The notes beneath the pieces were generated by a model that searched no databases, was not told where the DNA came from, and saw only the letters and a list, made by a program, of their open reading frames with translations. A program made the position numbers and the translations under genes. A stretch of 64,000 nucleotides of DNA from Chthonomonas calidirosea T49 (lineage in GTDB: Bacteria; Armatimonadota; Chthonomonadetes; Chthonomonadales; Chthonomonadaceae): contig NC_021487.1 of assembly GCF_000427095.1 (NCBI RefSeq), forward strand, positions 682,001 through 746,000, in the 5' to 3' direction. This document shows positions 43,478 through 52,498 of the stretch, piece after piece (the stretch's first letter is position 1; the number at the start of each line of letters is the position of its first letter).

Positions 43478-44583
43478 AGCGCTCTTTCTGGAGTGCGCTC
43501 TTAATTGCTGTTTCTCTCTCTTTAACAACAATAACGGCTTTTGCCGGCCAACAACGAACAAAACGACCGGTATCGCCCTGGGATGTCGAGGCGCGCCTCT
43601 ACCTTGGCACGCCACAATCGGAACGCGCTGTAGAACGCGGCCTTAAATACCTGGCCGCTCAGCAAATGCCCGACGGCCATTGGGCGAGTGGAGGCTACCC
43701 TGAAGATGTGGCCATTAACGGTCTTTGCCTCCTCGCTTTTCTCTCCGCAGGTTACCAACCCGGCCGCGGTCCCTACGGCACCAACCTCGATCTGGCCGTG
43801 GACTGGCTCGCCAAACAGATACAGATGAGCGGCCAATTCGCCCCACCAGGCCTCATTCGCAGCGCCAGTGGAGGCCCTCCCATGTACGGTCAGGGCTTTG
43901 CCCTGCTCGCTCTCGCGGAAGTTTACGGAATGACGCGCCTACGCGGGCTCAAACCGAAATTGGAAGCGGCTATCCGCCTATTGGAAGATACGCAAAACCA
44001 AAACGGCCAACCCTGGTTGGATGGAGGCTGGCGCTATATGCCTCGTCCAGGCGATGCCGACCTCTCTGTAACAATTGTAGAGTTTATGGCTCTTAAGGCC
44101 TGCCAAAACGCAGGACTGGCCGTTTCTAAAGAGACCCTCGATCGCGCTATCGGCTATATCCGCCGTGCTGCCAACCCCGACGGCGGTTTCAGCTACCAGA
44201 TCGGCCAAAATCAATCAAATGTGGCTCGAACCGGCGCCGGTGTGCTTGCCCTTTATCTCTCCCATCTCAGCAACACTCCAGAATGTCAGAACGGCCTTCG
44301 TTATCTTGCCGAACATCCTCTCGATGCGCGTAACTTCTGGCTCTATCGGGAACATTTCCACTATGCGATCTACTACATAACCCAGGCGGCCTACCAGGAA
44401 GGCGGCACGTTCTGGCGCACTTGGTACCCCGCCATCCGCGATGAACTCGTTCGCACCCAGAATGCAAACGGCAGCTGGGAAGATACCCCGTTCGGCTCGG
44501 ATGCTGGAGGCGTCTATGCCACTGCGATGTCTATTCTCGTGCTTCAAGTTCCTGCCGGTTTACTGCCGATCTACCAAAAGTAG
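43474..44583 (+). CDS. Secreted alpha/alpha-toroid (prenyltransferase/squalene oxidase repeat) protein
   Basis: A 369-residue protein with a signal peptide (about 1-25, ending AFAGQQ) and repeated terpenoid-cyclase/prenyltransferase-like helical hairpins: RGLKYLAAQQMPDGHWASGG, ALAEVYGMTRLRG, DTQNQNGQPWLDGGWRY, IGYIRRAANPDGGFSYQIG and RTQNANGSWEDTPFGSDAGG. The QW-like G-x-W and G-G-F/W elements are retained but the cyclase DxDD motif is not seen, so it is unlikely to be a hopene synthase; in planctomycetes and relatives such secreted toroids accompany DUF4175-type proteins. Its start overlaps the previous gene's stop by four bases. Confidence 0.85.
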   Translation: MKRSFWSALLIAVSLSLTTITAFAGQQRTKRPVSPWDVEARLYLGTPQSERAVERGLKYLAAQQMPDGHWASGGYPEDVAINGLCLLAFLSAGYQPGRGPYGTNLDLAVDWLAKQIQMSGQFAPPGLIRSASGGPPMYGQGFALLALAEVYGMTRLRGLKPKLEAAIRLLEDTQNQNGQPWLDGGWRYMPRPGDADLSVTIVEFMALKACQNAGLAVSKETLDRAIGYIRRAANPDGGFSYQIGQNQSNVARTGAGVLALYLSHLSNTPECQNGLRYLAEHPLDARNFWLYREHFHYAIYYITQAAYQEGGTFWRTWYPAIRDELVRTQNANGSWEDTPFGSDAGGVYATAMSILVLQVPAGLLPIYQK

Positions 44584-44593
44584 GCCTGCCACG

Positions 44594-45361
44594 ATGAGGT
44601 TTTTCAAGCTATCCTGCTTTGGTCTGAGCGGTGTCATTCTCTGTACTGTATCCTATCTGAGAGCCATACAGGCCTCCCCCCCACCAGCAAACCCACCGAC
44701 GCCGAAGGCCTCTGCGGCTAAAGCGGCTCCTATTGAGAAAATCACGGATAACCTCTATCGGCTCGGCACCTTGCTCATTGACATGAAGGCCCATACCCTA
44801 ACGTGTCCCGGCGAGATCAACATGGATTCAGGCGATGTAGAATATCTCGCCGTTACCCCCATGGGCAAGACTTACGAAAGCTTGCTTCGCCTCAACGTCA
44901 GGCCGCTTTACCTTCAAGTGGGCCTCCTGCTGCTAGGCCTCGAACCGAAAAATGTGCTGCGATATCAAGGCGACCCTACGTCGCCTCAAGGCGATCCGGT
45001 GGACATCCTAGTGCGTTGGGAAGACCGCAATGGCATCGAACATCAAGTCCGTGCGGAAGATCTCCTTATGGAAGGTTCCAAAGGAAGCCCAATGCCCCAC
45101 CATCCTTGGGTCTTTACAGGCTCTCGTATTTTGCCGGAAGGTTTCGAGGCCGATCTCTGTGGCTCGCTTGTAGCTGTCTGGCATGACCCTGCCGCCATCC
45201 TAGATAATCCTATGCAGGAAATACAAAACGACTGGATGGTCAATCCTGCTAAAACCCCACGTAGAGGCACTTCCATACGAGTTATCTTCAAGGCGATCCA
45301 TGTCCCCAAGCAGACTTCCCCATCTTTGCCACAGCACACTGATCCGGATGCGAAGCGTTAG
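44594..45361 (+). CDS. YdjY-like exported protein
   Basis: A 255-residue protein with a signal peptide (about 1-27), a Pro/Ala-rich linker and a domain matching YdjY: IDMKAHTLTCPGEINMDSGD, VEYLAVTPMGKTYESLLRLN, VRPLYLQVGLLLLGLEPKN and PVDILVRWEDRNG. The family's function is unknown but it is found with secreted toroid and DUF4175 proteins. The start at 44594 lies ten bases after the preceding stop; the longer frame overlaps that gene without a signal. Its last 14 bases overlap the next gene. Confidence 0.85.
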   Translation: MRFFKLSCFGLSGVILCTVSYLRAIQASPPPANPPTPKASAAKAAPIEKITDNLYRLGTLLIDMKAHTLTCPGEINMDSGDVEYLAVTPMGKTYESLLRLNVRPLYLQVGLLLLGLEPKNVLRYQGDPTSPQGDPVDILVRWEDRNGIEHQVRAEDLLMEGSKGSPMPHHPWVFTGSRILPEGFEADLCGSLVAVWHDPAAILDNPMQEIQNDWMVNPAKTPRRGTSIRVIFKAIHVPKQTSPSLPQHTDPDAKR

Positions 45362-46235
45362 ACCTCCACGGCCCCAGGCCCTCATCGCTGTCGTAAAACG
45401 CCAGTGGCGTGGAAAGGCCTGGTGGCAGGAAGCAGGCACGGCAGCACTGCTCTTCGGCCTGTTGCTTCTCATTGCATTAGGGCTCCAGAAACTATGGTTA
45501 GAAACGCCGTGGCAACATACAAGTAGTGTGGGAGATCGTTGGAGTGGCTGGCTACAACAGTGGGCGTCCGCTGCCTTTGTCGCCATCGCTTTGCTTCTCC
45601 CCTTATCCGGCGTCACGCTAGGCGCTTATGCCCAACCCGCGGCTGTCGAGACCGTTGATTTTAAAGCCTCCTTGCTAACAGGCCTTACGCCTTTTGAACT
45701 TCTTCTGGGGCGTCTTTTCGCCCAGCTACGGCTCCCTCTCCTCTGTTGGCTTTGCAGCCTTCTGTTCTGGAGCTATTTGCAAAGAGCCTTTCATCCACTA
45801 CCGGATGTTCACATGCTCGCTATCCTCAAAGCTCACGTGGCTCTCCTCTCCACACTCTTTCTATTTGCCTCCATCGGCTGTCTTGCCGCGGGGAAAGCGT
45901 CACCCGGACGCTCTATCACCCGTAGCCTCATCGTGGGCTATCTGCTCTTTTTCCTTCTCATCACCGATCTCTTCGTGTTCAACCCCGTTTTAAATACCTT
46001 GCAAAATCCTACAGATTTCTTTGTCGCTTTGCTCTTTATGAACCCTGTTGTCGCCGTCACAACCCCCATCAAATTCGACCTCTTGCGTACCCAATGGGTC
46101 TACGATCACACGAGCGCTCCAGACTATCCCTTCCAATATCCATCATGGCTCCATCAAGGGCTAGTTTTCTTTGGAATAACTCTCCTCCTGCTGCTCATCG
46201 CCCAAAAACGTTGTGCCAAAGCCTACTTTTCTTAA
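45348..46235 (+). CDS. Multipass membrane protein, ABC-2-permease-like
   Basis: A 295-residue protein with six or so hydrophobic segments: AALLFGLLLLIALGLQKLW (about 32-50), AAFVAIALLLPLSGVTLGAY, LRLPLLCWLCSLLFWSY, LLSTLFLFASIGCLAAGK, SLIVGYLLFFLLITDLF and GLVFFGITLLLLLIA. The stretch ETVDFKASLLTGLTPFELLLGRL resembles the coupling part of ABC-2 type permeases, but no ATPase is adjacent. The ATG at 45348 lies inside the YdjY-like gene, an overlap of 14 bases, which suggests translational coupling. It is the last gene of the envelope block and converges with the kinase gene. Confidence 0.7.
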   Translation: MRSVRPPRPQALIAVVKRQWRGKAWWQEAGTAALLFGLLLLIALGLQKLWLETPWQHTSSVGDRWSGWLQQWASAAFVAIALLLPLSGVTLGAYAQPAAVETVDFKASLLTGLTPFELLLGRLFAQLRLPLLCWLCSLLFWSYLQRAFHPLPDVHMLAILKAHVALLSTLFLFASIGCLAAGKASPGRSITRSLIVGYLLFFLLITDLFVFNPVLNTLQNPTDFFVALLFMNPVVAVTTPIKFDLLRTQWVYDHTSAPDYPFQYPSWLHQGLVFFGITLLLLLIAQKRCAKAYFS

Positions 46236-46290
46236 ATCACATACTATTGTATGGCCCCATCGCCTGACCGAATCCCTTGATCATCCGACA

Positions 46291-48198
46291 CTACGACCTT
46301 TTTAACCACCACATCACGCGCCGACCTTGGCGCTCTCTCTCCCATCCCTGCATCGTCTTGCTTGAGGCGTCAATATACCCCTTGAACTGACGTATACGCC
46401 CCCTACCAGCACGCGGAACGATCTTGAGAACCACCGAATTGCCATTTAACCTCCCCTCCACCCGCGCCGTAACATGTCCAGGAAGTCCCTCCATCTTTCC
46501 CATAAAACGATTCGAACCCAACGCCTCGAGGATCACCCGCACACGTTGCCCTTCAAGCACTCCCTGCCAACGGCCCGCCAATGTTACCGGTGATCTCGAG
46601 CCCTCCGTCGTCCAAACCCACCGTTGTACAAAGGTTGGGTTGGAAAAAACTGTTTTCTGAGCGATTAATGCTACTAATGCGATCAAAGCTAAAATACTCG
46701 CCGTTCCAATACGCCACCAACGCCGCAGTTCTTCCACCTCGGGCAAAGCACCTTTGCGAAAACCACCCACAACGGCACCTCCAATCACCCCTAGTGCCCC
46801 CCACGCTAATGCGGGCACGGTGATGCCAAGAAAGCAAAAGGCGCTCGCCAACGAGTCGCCAAGCGATACAAAAAGGAGCCCAGAGAGCGCCGCTCCAAAG
46901 GCTAGATAGCGTAAGCCTAAGAGGGTTGCCTGCTGCACCAATACAATCCACCCTAACGAATCATGTGCGGTCACCAGTGGCACATGAAAGAGAAAGCTTA
47001 ATCCCCCAATACATAACAAAATGCAGACCAAGGAGATCAACAGAGAGATAGGAAAGAGCAACCACTGGGTTTTTCCAAACGTCCCCAAAACTCGGTAGAG
47101 TATCCAAAGAACAGCTACCTCCAAAACAGCTCCAAAGGCCATGTAGGGTGCCACGAGCGCATAGAAGTAGGAGGGCGACCAACTGCGTATTACCGGATCA
47201 TACCAGAGTGAGCTTCGCTCCGGAAAGAGAAATAACGGATTCCATCGGCTACCGCCAGGCAACCAAAAAGAGAGAAGGCCCCTCAACACTAAAAGGCTCC
47301 CACCCCCGAAGGCAGCTGCTTTTACCAGCGAGCGCCAAGATATCTCCGTTTGAGGAGGTTTTGGCGGCGCATCCAGTAATGCTAATACGCCTCGAGGAGT
47401 TAAACGATCCCGCGGGTTCTTCTCTAAACACCCCTCTGCAATCGTCCGAAAGGGCTCCGGCAACCGATGAAGATGGGAGGGTGGTAAGTGCAAAACCGCA
47501 TGAATCTTCTCCTCAATGCTCTGCCCTTCAAAAGGCAAATGCCCCGTGAGCGCCTCGACCAACACCACGCCTAACGACCAAATATCCCAGGCCGGAGTCA
47601 CATAGTTGCGGAACGCTTCTGGCGGCGCATAGGCCGGGGTACCCATTACGGTAGTCGCTGTGGTCATATCCCCCCGCGGCCCCAGCTCGCGCATCAAACC
47701 TAAATCGGCTAGCTTCCACCTTCCCTCACTCCATAAGATATTGGCTGGCTTCACATCCCGATGCACCCAGTGTTCCGGACGTTCGTGAAGATAGAGCAGA
47801 ACATCGCACATCTGCCGTAACAGCGTTTCCGCTTCCTCAGGTGTCAGTAAACCCCGCTTCAGCCGTTGCTCTAAGCTCTCATCTGCACGCTCCATCACCA
47901 AATAGAGCATGGGAATCGCCTTATTTTGAAAAGAGTAAGTGAACTGACCAGGAGCAAAATATCGAATGAGGTTGGGATGATGAAGCGTGGTTGAGGTCTG
48001 CAACTCGCGCAGCTGCTGCTCTCTGTGCTCCTCCGCCACACGAAAGAGCTTCACCACAACCTCGCGCAGAACACGCCCAGCAACAACCTCATCTGCCAAG
48101 AAAACGGCTCCATATCCCCCAACTCCTATCCGTTGGCGAAGATGGTACTTTCCGTCTAAAACTTGCCCTTCAAATAAGTCCCCAAAAAGATCGCTCAT
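46291..48198 (-). CDS. Membrane serine/threonine protein kinase
   Basis: A 635-residue Hanks-type kinase. The N-terminal kinase domain (about 15-275) has the Gly loop GVGGYGAVF, Lys50 in VVVKLF, HRDVKPANILW with Asp148, DLG (165-167, in place of DFG), the activation segment TTATTVMGTPAYAPPEAF, and DIWSLGVVLVEALTG. Six membrane helices follow between about 290 and 535, then a C-terminal 95-residue domain rich in beta strands (VTLAGRWQGVLEGQRVRVI). Most bacterial kinases have one helix; six is unusual. With an even number, the C-terminal domain would lie on the same side as the kinase if the topology is correct. It ends a long minus-strand gene run. Confidence 0.93.
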   Translation of the reverse strand: MSDLFGDLFEGQVLDGKYHLRQRIGVGGYGAVFLADEVVAGRVLREVVVKLFRVAEEHREQQLRELQTSTTLHHPNLIRYFAPGQFTYSFQNKAIPMLYLVMERADESLEQRLKRGLLTPEEAETLLRQMCDVLLYLHERPEHWVHRDVKPANILWSEGRWKLADLGLMRELGPRGDMTTATTVMGTPAYAPPEAFRNYVTPAWDIWSLGVVLVEALTGHLPFEGQSIEEKIHAVLHLPPSHLHRLPEPFRTIAEGCLEKNPRDRLTPRGVLALLDAPPKPPQTEISWRSLVKAAAFGGGSLLVLRGLLSFWLPGGSRWNPLFLFPERSSLWYDPVIRSWSPSYFYALVAPYMAFGAVLEVAVLWILYRVLGTFGKTQWLLFPISLLISLVCILLCIGGLSFLFHVPLVTAHDSLGWIVLVQQATLLGLRYLAFGAALSGLLFVSLGDSLASAFCFLGITVPALAWGALGVIGGAVVGGFRKGALPEVEELRRWWRIGTASILALIALVALIAQKTVFSNPTFVQRWVWTTEGSRSPVTLAGRWQGVLEGQRVRVILEALGSNRFMGKMEGLPGHVTARVEGRLNGNSVVLKIVPRAGRGRIRQFKGYIDASSKTMQGWERERQGRRVMWWLKRS

Positions 48199-48258
48199 AT
48201 GTCCAGAAAAAGGTCTGCTTCCCCTCTACGGACATAATAACACCAATCAGGGAATTTT

Positions 48259-49527
48259 TCAAATGCTTTCCCGAAGACAGCGCCTCCATAGCGCTCCATA
48301 CCAAACTACGCAAAACCCCCAAAGCGGTAACATCAACAAGGTCGTGCCAAAGTGTGCATGCAGCGAAAGATAGTTGTGATAATACGACATGGTGTGCTGA
48401 TGGCTTAAAAAGTCAAAATGCTCTCCGTTGAACGGCCAGAGATAGTAGTAGAGCAACAGCGTTGCTCCAGCCACTACCGTGTAGAAACGTAACCAGCCGA
48501 TGTCGGCCAGCACGGCCATCGGTACGATCCATTCAAAATGCTGTTGCCCGGCATGAGGCGTAAAAACATAGTAGTTCGCAATCGCCAAACAGACCAATTT
48601 CCCCATATCTACGCGCCTCCGCCAAAAGATAAGATAGAGCGTCAACCAACCTAGATAAAGCAGCTTGCGGACAATCCATCCGTTCACCGCACGCCACCAC
48701 GGCCGAGTGGGCAACAGATTCGCCGTGCTCGCTAACCCCCAATCCCCAATATCTCCTCTATAGTACACAACATCGTGCAAAATAACGTGCGGCGCCTGCA
48801 GATACAGTATCCAGAGGCTAACAGCCGATGGCACAAACACGATTGCGAGAAACAAAAGCCGCCGCGCCCAACCTTGAATTCTCGGTAGAAACAGTGGCGC
48901 TAACACCCCCGGCCATGTGCGCGCAAGCACTCCTAATGAGAGCCATAGCGATGTAACAACCGGAAATCGCTCTTCTGAACAGCGTTCAAGAGCGATAACG
49001 GCTAACAAGGTAAACAGTGCGGGAATACAGTCAAACTGCCCATGTACGGCACAGGTAAAGATGGCTACAGGATTAAGAATGTACCAAAGCGCTCGTCGAA
49101 AAGCCAAATGCGGATACGCGGAATTTTTAAAAAAGCAGTAGAAATACAGGGCAAACCCAACGGCGACATCACAGAGAATCGCCGGGAGCTTCACAGCAAA
49201 GTAGTCGGGCAGATGGTACACCGCTTCTAATCGGCCAGCCCACAACAGGAGGGTAGGCCATAAAGGCGGCCAGTTCAGCTTGTGGGTAAGGTAGGGATTC
49301 TTCCCCATGCCCTGATACATCAATACAGTGCGCCAAGCCCCCACATCGTAAGAGCCATAAATAAGATAGGCCGGCACTAGCCGAATAACCAACCCTAGCA
49401 CGAGGAGAAGCAAAACATAAAGCCCACTTTCCCTCTCAAAGGCAGTGCGCCACAGAGTTTTATGCGGACTTGCGCCCTCATGCGCTACCGAGAAGGTAGG
49501 CAGAGATGCATCCTCACATCGAGCCAT
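48259..49527 (-). CDS. GT-C type polyprenyl-sugar glycosyltransferase-like membrane protein
   Basis: A 422-residue integral membrane protein with about ten hydrophobic helices. The luminal loop after the first helix has YGSYDVGAWRTVLMYQGMGK with an acidic residue at the position used for catalysis in GT-C enzymes, followed by NPYLTHKLNWPPLWP and later LNPVAIFTCAVHGQFDCIPA, both typical of GT87/mannosyltransferase-like families using lipid-linked sugars. The gene sits upstream of the kinase, 61 bases away. Substrate is unknown; glycosylation of cell-surface polymers is probable. Confidence 0.8.
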   Translation of the reverse strand: MARCEDASLPTFSVAHEGASPHKTLWRTAFERESGLYVLLLLVLGLVIRLVPAYLIYGSYDVGAWRTVLMYQGMGKNPYLTHKLNWPPLWPTLLLWAGRLEAVYHLPDYFAVKLPAILCDVAVGFALYFYCFFKNSAYPHLAFRRALWYILNPVAIFTCAVHGQFDCIPALFTLLAVIALERCSEERFPVVTSLWLSLGVLARTWPGVLAPLFLPRIQGWARRLLFLAIVFVPSAVSLWILYLQAPHVILHDVVYYRGDIGDWGLASTANLLPTRPWWRAVNGWIVRKLLYLGWLTLYLIFWRRRVDMGKLVCLAIANYYVFTPHAGQQHFEWIVPMAVLADIGWLRFYTVVAGATLLLYYYLWPFNGEHFDFLSHQHTMSYYHNYLSLHAHFGTTLLMLPLWGFCVVWYGALWRRCLRESI

Positions 49528-49554
49528 GTTCTCTCTATCTATGAGCGAAGACCT

Positions 49555-50286
49555 TTAGTTAAGGCTATTCTTAAGAAAATCTTGCCAGTCCGAGTCAGCG
49601 AGGTTGACAGGTTTTGCGAGTTCCTTCTTCCCTTCAGAACCCTGCTCGGCATTAAGCTTCTCCATATCTTCCAACAGCGTCATCTGGCCTTTCAACCACA
49701 AAATCTCATGCTCGATCCGCTGCGCCGTGTCGGTTAACTCTAGGAGAATCTGCTTTTCTTCGGCGTCCTGCAATAGCACCGAAGCTGCGCAAAAGGAGAG
49801 CGTCACCGGATCGCCAGGAAGTTGTACCGGCGGCAGAACCTCTCCAGAACGCGTGGCCAGCATCTCTAGATAGCGAACAAAAAGGGCAGCAAGCTTTCCC
49901 GTCAGCGGCGCTATCCGCCGCGAGTCATAGGGCCTGTCTTCAAGTAATTCGGCTTTTCCAACTAAGTAAGGCAGGTCGGCCTCCGCATATTCTATCAGCC
50001 GAAACCGATATCGTCCGGCCACCACCAGTTTCATTCGGCCATCTTCAAAGCGCTCCATTCCAAGTATCTGGGCGGTACATCCTACATCAAACGGAACAGC
50101 AGGTGCTCCAACCTCATCCCCCTCACGAATAAGCACCACACCGAATGGACTACCCTGCTGCAAGCAGCGGTCAATCATCACCTTATAGCGCGTCTCAAAG
50201 ACATGCAACTGCAGTGGCATGTGCGGAAACAGCACGGTATGTAGCGGAAACAGCGGGATATCGAAGATCTTTTTGTCCATTTCCAT
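49555..50286 (-). CDS. LON N-terminal substrate-binding domain protein
   Basis: A 243-residue protein comprising only the Lon N-terminal (PUA-like plus helical) domain: FPLHTVLFPHMPLQLHVFET at residues 12-31, then FGVVLIREGDEVGAPAVPFD, VGCTAQILGMERFEDGRM and YRFRLIEYAEADLPYL. The ATPase and protease parts of Lon are absent, as in the stand-alone family. The role is not well defined; such proteins may bind damaged or disordered polypeptides. The gene follows the TPR gene by 11 bases. ATGs at 50286 and 50280 are both possible. Confidence 0.9.
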   Translation of the reverse strand: MEMDKKIFDIPLFPLHTVLFPHMPLQLHVFETRYKVMIDRCLQQGSPFGVVLIREGDEVGAPAVPFDVGCTAQILGMERFEDGRMKLVVAGRYRFRLIEYAEADLPYLVGKAELLEDRPYDSRRIAPLTGKLAALFVRYLEMLATRSGEVLPPVQLPGDPVTLSFCAASVLLQDAEEKQILLELTDTAQRIEHEILWLKGQMTLLEDMEKLNAEQGSEGKKELAKPVNLADSDWQDFLKNSLN

Positions 50287-50297
50287 CTACTTGTCTC

Positions 50298-51083
50298 TCA
50301 TTGATGCCTTTCATATCTCGTAAGCAAATCGGCGAGGGTCTTTTCACATGCGTTTATCACCGCCTTCTCCCTCTCCCCATTCAGTTCACTTGTTCGATAG
50401 AGAGCCAGTGCCGCCCGATAGTGGAACAACGCCCGCTCTAAATTTTCGAGAGCCTCCGCGTGCAACCTCCCCAACGCTTGGTGGCACTCCCCCATCGCAA
50501 AGAGATGGGCCGGTGTGGCTGGTGCAGCTGCATAAAGCTCTATCGCTCTTTCGTAGCGGGGTAACGCCTCGAGCGCATAACCCCGTCGAAAAAGGGTGGT
50601 CGCAATGCGTACACAGAGATAAGCCTGCTCTGCCTCCGTATCCGTCCTCAGCGCGAGCAAATTCAGCTGATGCTCATAATGTACGAGCAAAAGGGCTAGT
50701 CTTCCGAACGGATGTCCCTCTAAAGTGCGGCAGCACGCCACAGCGCGATGAGCGCATTCCTTCATGCGTTCTCGCGAATCGGGCCACCCCGCCAATTGGC
50801 CCCACACATCGGTGGCCTCCTGGTAGGTTCGCGCAGCCTCTGCCGGCCTATCCTCTTGTTCGAGCCACTCGGCACAGAGTGTGCACGCCTCGGCTCTGGC
50901 ACGAAGCCATAACTCATTCGGCTCTAACCCCTCACACCCAGCCAACCGCTCTGCCTCAGCATAGCGTAACAAGGCGAGCTGAAGCAGCCGCACACTCTCG
51001 CGGTTGCCTCCATGTGCACGAATGACGCGTGCCTCTTCGGTGAGACGAAGAGCCTCTTGATGCTGTCGTTCGGCAGTTTCCAT
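50298..51083 (-). CDS. TPR-like helical repeat protein
   Basis: A 261-residue, all-helical, Ala/Glu/Arg-rich cytoplasmic protein. Repeated helical hairpins are visible with TPR spacing, for example LLQLALLRYAEAERLAG, WLEQEDRPAEAARTYQEATD, RGYALEALPRYERAIELYAA and LHAEALENLERALFHYRAAL. There is no catalytic motif or signal. It starts three bases after the rRNA methyltransferase stop codon, and GAGTAA precedes the ATG weakly. Specific partners are unknown. Confidence 0.75.
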   Translation of the reverse strand: METAERQHQEALRLTEEARVIRAHGGNRESVRLLQLALLRYAEAERLAGCEGLEPNELWLRARAEACTLCAEWLEQEDRPAEAARTYQEATDVWGQLAGWPDSRERMKECAHRAVACCRTLEGHPFGRLALLLVHYEHQLNLLALRTDTEAEQAYLCVRIATTLFRRGYALEALPRYERAIELYAAAPATPAHLFAMGECHQALGRLHAEALENLERALFHYRAALALYRTSELNGEREKAVINACEKTLADLLTRYERHQ

Positions 51084-51086
51084 CGG

Positions 51087-52490
51087 TTACTCGCATCGGC
51101 GCAAAAGCGCCACGAAAAAGGCATCGAGATCATGCCTATGCGGCCAAGTACGTATAAAATCCTCCACACACAGCGCCTCGAGAGGCGGCATATCCTTCGT
51201 GTCGTGGCTTGGCTTGCCATGCGACTTTTCCTCGGCTAAAACCGCCGCGTTCTTCCAAGCACCTCTAAGCGCCTCTAAAATCGGCTCCTTACGAAACCCC
51301 CGGCCTTCCGGAGCACTTAGAAACCACTCCACCACCTCTTCGTTTTGTTGTGGCTCGAATGCACAGGTAACGTAAACGATTCGCCCTCCCGGAGCCACTA
51401 GCGAGGCCGCTTCTAATAGCAGATTTCGCTGTATCTGTGAGAATTCCTCTATGCGCACCTCCCGCCAACGGGCATCGGGGCTGCGTCGGAGCACACCGCT
51501 TCCACTACACGGTGCATCGAGGAGCACACAATGAGCACGACCGTGTATTTTTTCTATTCTACGCCAGCTTCTCCCCCGGTGTTGCCACCGACCGGTTGTA
51601 TCCGCCTCCATCAAGAGAGGTTCCACACAGCGAATCTGAGCATGTCGTGCACGCTTTATTAGCTCCTTTAGTCGTCCTTCATGCACATCTATCGCAAGAA
51701 TGCGCCCTCTGTTTTCCATCAATGCGCCTAAAACGAGCGTTTTTCCCCCACCCCCAGCCCCAATCTCGACCACGGTATCGCCTGGCCTCACGCCAGCAAG
51801 AATGGCGCTCAGCTGGCTCGCCTCCTCTTGAATTTCGAACCATCCCTCCCGATAACCCTGCAGCGTGTAAACATTGACACCGGCAGGCGCATAGACTCCC
51901 CAAGGAGACCAAGGAGTCGGTCTAAGATCAGGATGTAGTTTCAGAAACGTCTCTCGCGATATCCGTAGAGGATTTATCCGCAGAGTCGTCGGGGCCCGCT
52001 GATTGAATGCCTGGGCAGCCCGAATCGCCTCCTCGACCGGAAAGATTTGAAGAAGCGTCTGAACAAGCGAGTCGGGGAAAGAGAGCACAAAACGGATATA
52101 GTCCTCGGGAGATTCTGGTGTGGGCAGATCGGCAACGGCTGCATGCAAGCGCTCCTCCTCAGTAATGCCCTGGAAATGAGGAGGCCGAGTTGAAGCAGGA
52201 GACAGGCTTAGGTGGAGCTGTAAAAGAGTGTTAGGATTCTCTTCTAGCCCCAACCGCTTCAAAAGCCACTGATACTTACGCCGAAAACGAATGGCATTGA
52301 AAAAATGCCCGGCACACCACCTACGTTCATGCGCATTCAGATAACGCCGAGCGCGGAACTCTCTATTGGCAAGTCGATCTGCAGGGATATGGACTTTGTT
52401 GGCCTCCCAAGCCGAGTAGATCTCTTTTAGTGCCTGCCATGCCCTGCCTGTAGCTCCACGCTCATGCTGTTCTTCCGCGAAGGCCGTCAT
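51087..52490 (-). CDS. RsmB/NOP-family rRNA (cytosine-C5) methyltransferase
   Basis: A 467-residue AdoMet-dependent RNA m5C methyltransferase. The catalytic domain (about 165-465) has the AdoMet motif VVEIGAGGGGKTLVLGALM, AIDVHEGRLKELIKRA, the release Cys in DAPCSGSGVLRRSPDARW and the nucleophile Cys in VTCAFEPQQNEEVVEWF. The last motif differs from the usual TCSxxPxENE in having Ala-Phe after the Cys. The N-terminal 160 residues are helical, with no NusB-like signature identified by eye. No specific rRNA position can be assigned. It starts nine bases after the sucC stop. Confidence 0.92.
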   Translation of the reverse strand: MTAFAEEQHERGATGRAWQALKEIYSAWEANKVHIPADRLANREFRARRYLNAHERRWCAGHFFNAIRFRRKYQWLLKRLGLEENPNTLLQLHLSLSPASTRPPHFQGITEEERLHAAVADLPTPESPEDYIRFVLSFPDSLVQTLLQIFPVEEAIRAAQAFNQRAPTTLRINPLRISRETFLKLHPDLRPTPWSPWGVYAPAGVNVYTLQGYREGWFEIQEEASQLSAILAGVRPGDTVVEIGAGGGGKTLVLGALMENRGRILAIDVHEGRLKELIKRARHAQIRCVEPLLMEADTTGRWQHRGRSWRRIEKIHGRAHCVLLDAPCSGSGVLRRSPDARWREVRIEEFSQIQRNLLLEAASLVAPGGRIVYVTCAFEPQQNEEVVEWFLSAPEGRGFRKEPILEALRGAWKNAAVLAEEKSHGKPSHDTKDMPPLEALCVEDFIRTWPHRHDLDAFFVALLRRCE

Positions 52491-52498
52491 CTACCCTG

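Noticed and set aside
46241-46254. CATAC-TATT-GTATG hairpin between convergent genes
   Set aside because: Short, AT-rich and without a T-run; too weak to call a terminator.
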